Origin: Apostichopus japonicus
Taxonomy: Eukaryota; Echinodermata; Holothuroidea; Aspidochirotida; Stichopodidae
Length of the DNA: 60,000 bases
Reading direction: 5' to 3'
NCBI RefSeq assembly: GCF_037975245.1
Contig: NC_092574.1
Coordinates: forward strand, 17,954,713-18,014,712
In this document: positions 59,924 to 60,000 of the stretch, in pieces
Numbering within the stretch: position 1 is the first letter of the stretch
Layout: every line of letters starts with the position of its first letter
Made by a program: the position numbers and the translations under genes
Notes under the pieces: model-generated
Told to the model about the DNA's origin: nothing
Database searches by the model: none
The model's input: the letters and a program-made list of their open reading frames with translations, nothing else

Positions 59924-60000
59924 CAATATGTACAATGTAGGAGAGATGGGTAGGTTTGGTGAATAGAATACCAATATGTAAATGTAGGAGAGATGGGTAG
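59924..60000 (+). repeat. Start of a 48-bp tandem repeat
   Basis: CAATATGTACAATGTAGG plus AGAGATGGGTAG (59924-59953) recurs at 59972-60000 with one base missing. The array probably runs on beyond the window. Confidence 0.6.

Overview
The window is nuclear DNA from an animal, not bacterial or phage. It is AT-rich, its genes are split by consensus GT-AG introns, and long stretches are introns, satellites, SINE-like units and dead transposons. Three host genes can be recognised by eye from animal protein families. Their likeness to vertebrate homologues, the tRNA-headed SINE and the many short hAT-like elements suggest an invertebrate deuterostome, possibly an echinoderm such as a sea cucumber. 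That placement is inference; no single marker proves it.

Layout. (1) 1-16.2 kb, + strand: the 3' part of ICE1 (little elongation complex subunit 1), 16 exons in consistent phase and about 1,692 residues, followed by a 42-bp minisatellite and two AATAAA signals. (2) 16.2-24.9 kb: gene-free repeats: a 28/129-bp repeat, a foldback element with arms of about 120-145 bp, seven tandem tRNA-like units ending in T runs, and a 503-bp tandem duplication. (3) 24.9-26.5 kb, - strand: the last two coding exons of SRP68. (4) 26.9-31.0 kb, - strand: a decayed Jockey-type LINE with zinc-knuckle ORF1, endonuclease and reverse transcriptase. One orphan exon candidate (+) lies beside its 5' end. (5) 31.6-35.6 kb: a 69-bp satellite bordered by two relics of one ABCC/MRP transporter exon and split by a 1.2-kb insertion. 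(6) 35.6-38.8 kb: low-information DNA. (7) 38.85-41.2 kb: a satellite of about 180 bp with a 608-bp hAT-type element inserted, flanked by a perfect 8-bp target duplication. (8) 42.5-59.6 kb, - strand: the 3' part of OFD1, 12 exons and 651 residues, with an 8.25-kb intron that carries a SINE.

ICE1 (snRNA transcription), SRP68 (protein targeting) and OFD1 (centriole and cilium) are unrelated housekeeping genes and do not form a functional unit. ICE1 converges on SRP68; SRP68 and OFD1 point the same way. The 5' ends of ICE1 and OFD1 lie outside the window. The 5' exons of SRP68 should lie between 26.5 and 42.5 kb but were not found.

I did not find a convincing new gene system. The most unusual items are the tRNA-like Pol III array, the ABCC exon relics at the satellite borders, the foldback element with an asymmetric palindrome, the nested hAT insertion, and hammerhead-ribozyme-like motifs. 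Exon borders were set by eye from splice motifs and phase; no alignment or search was run.
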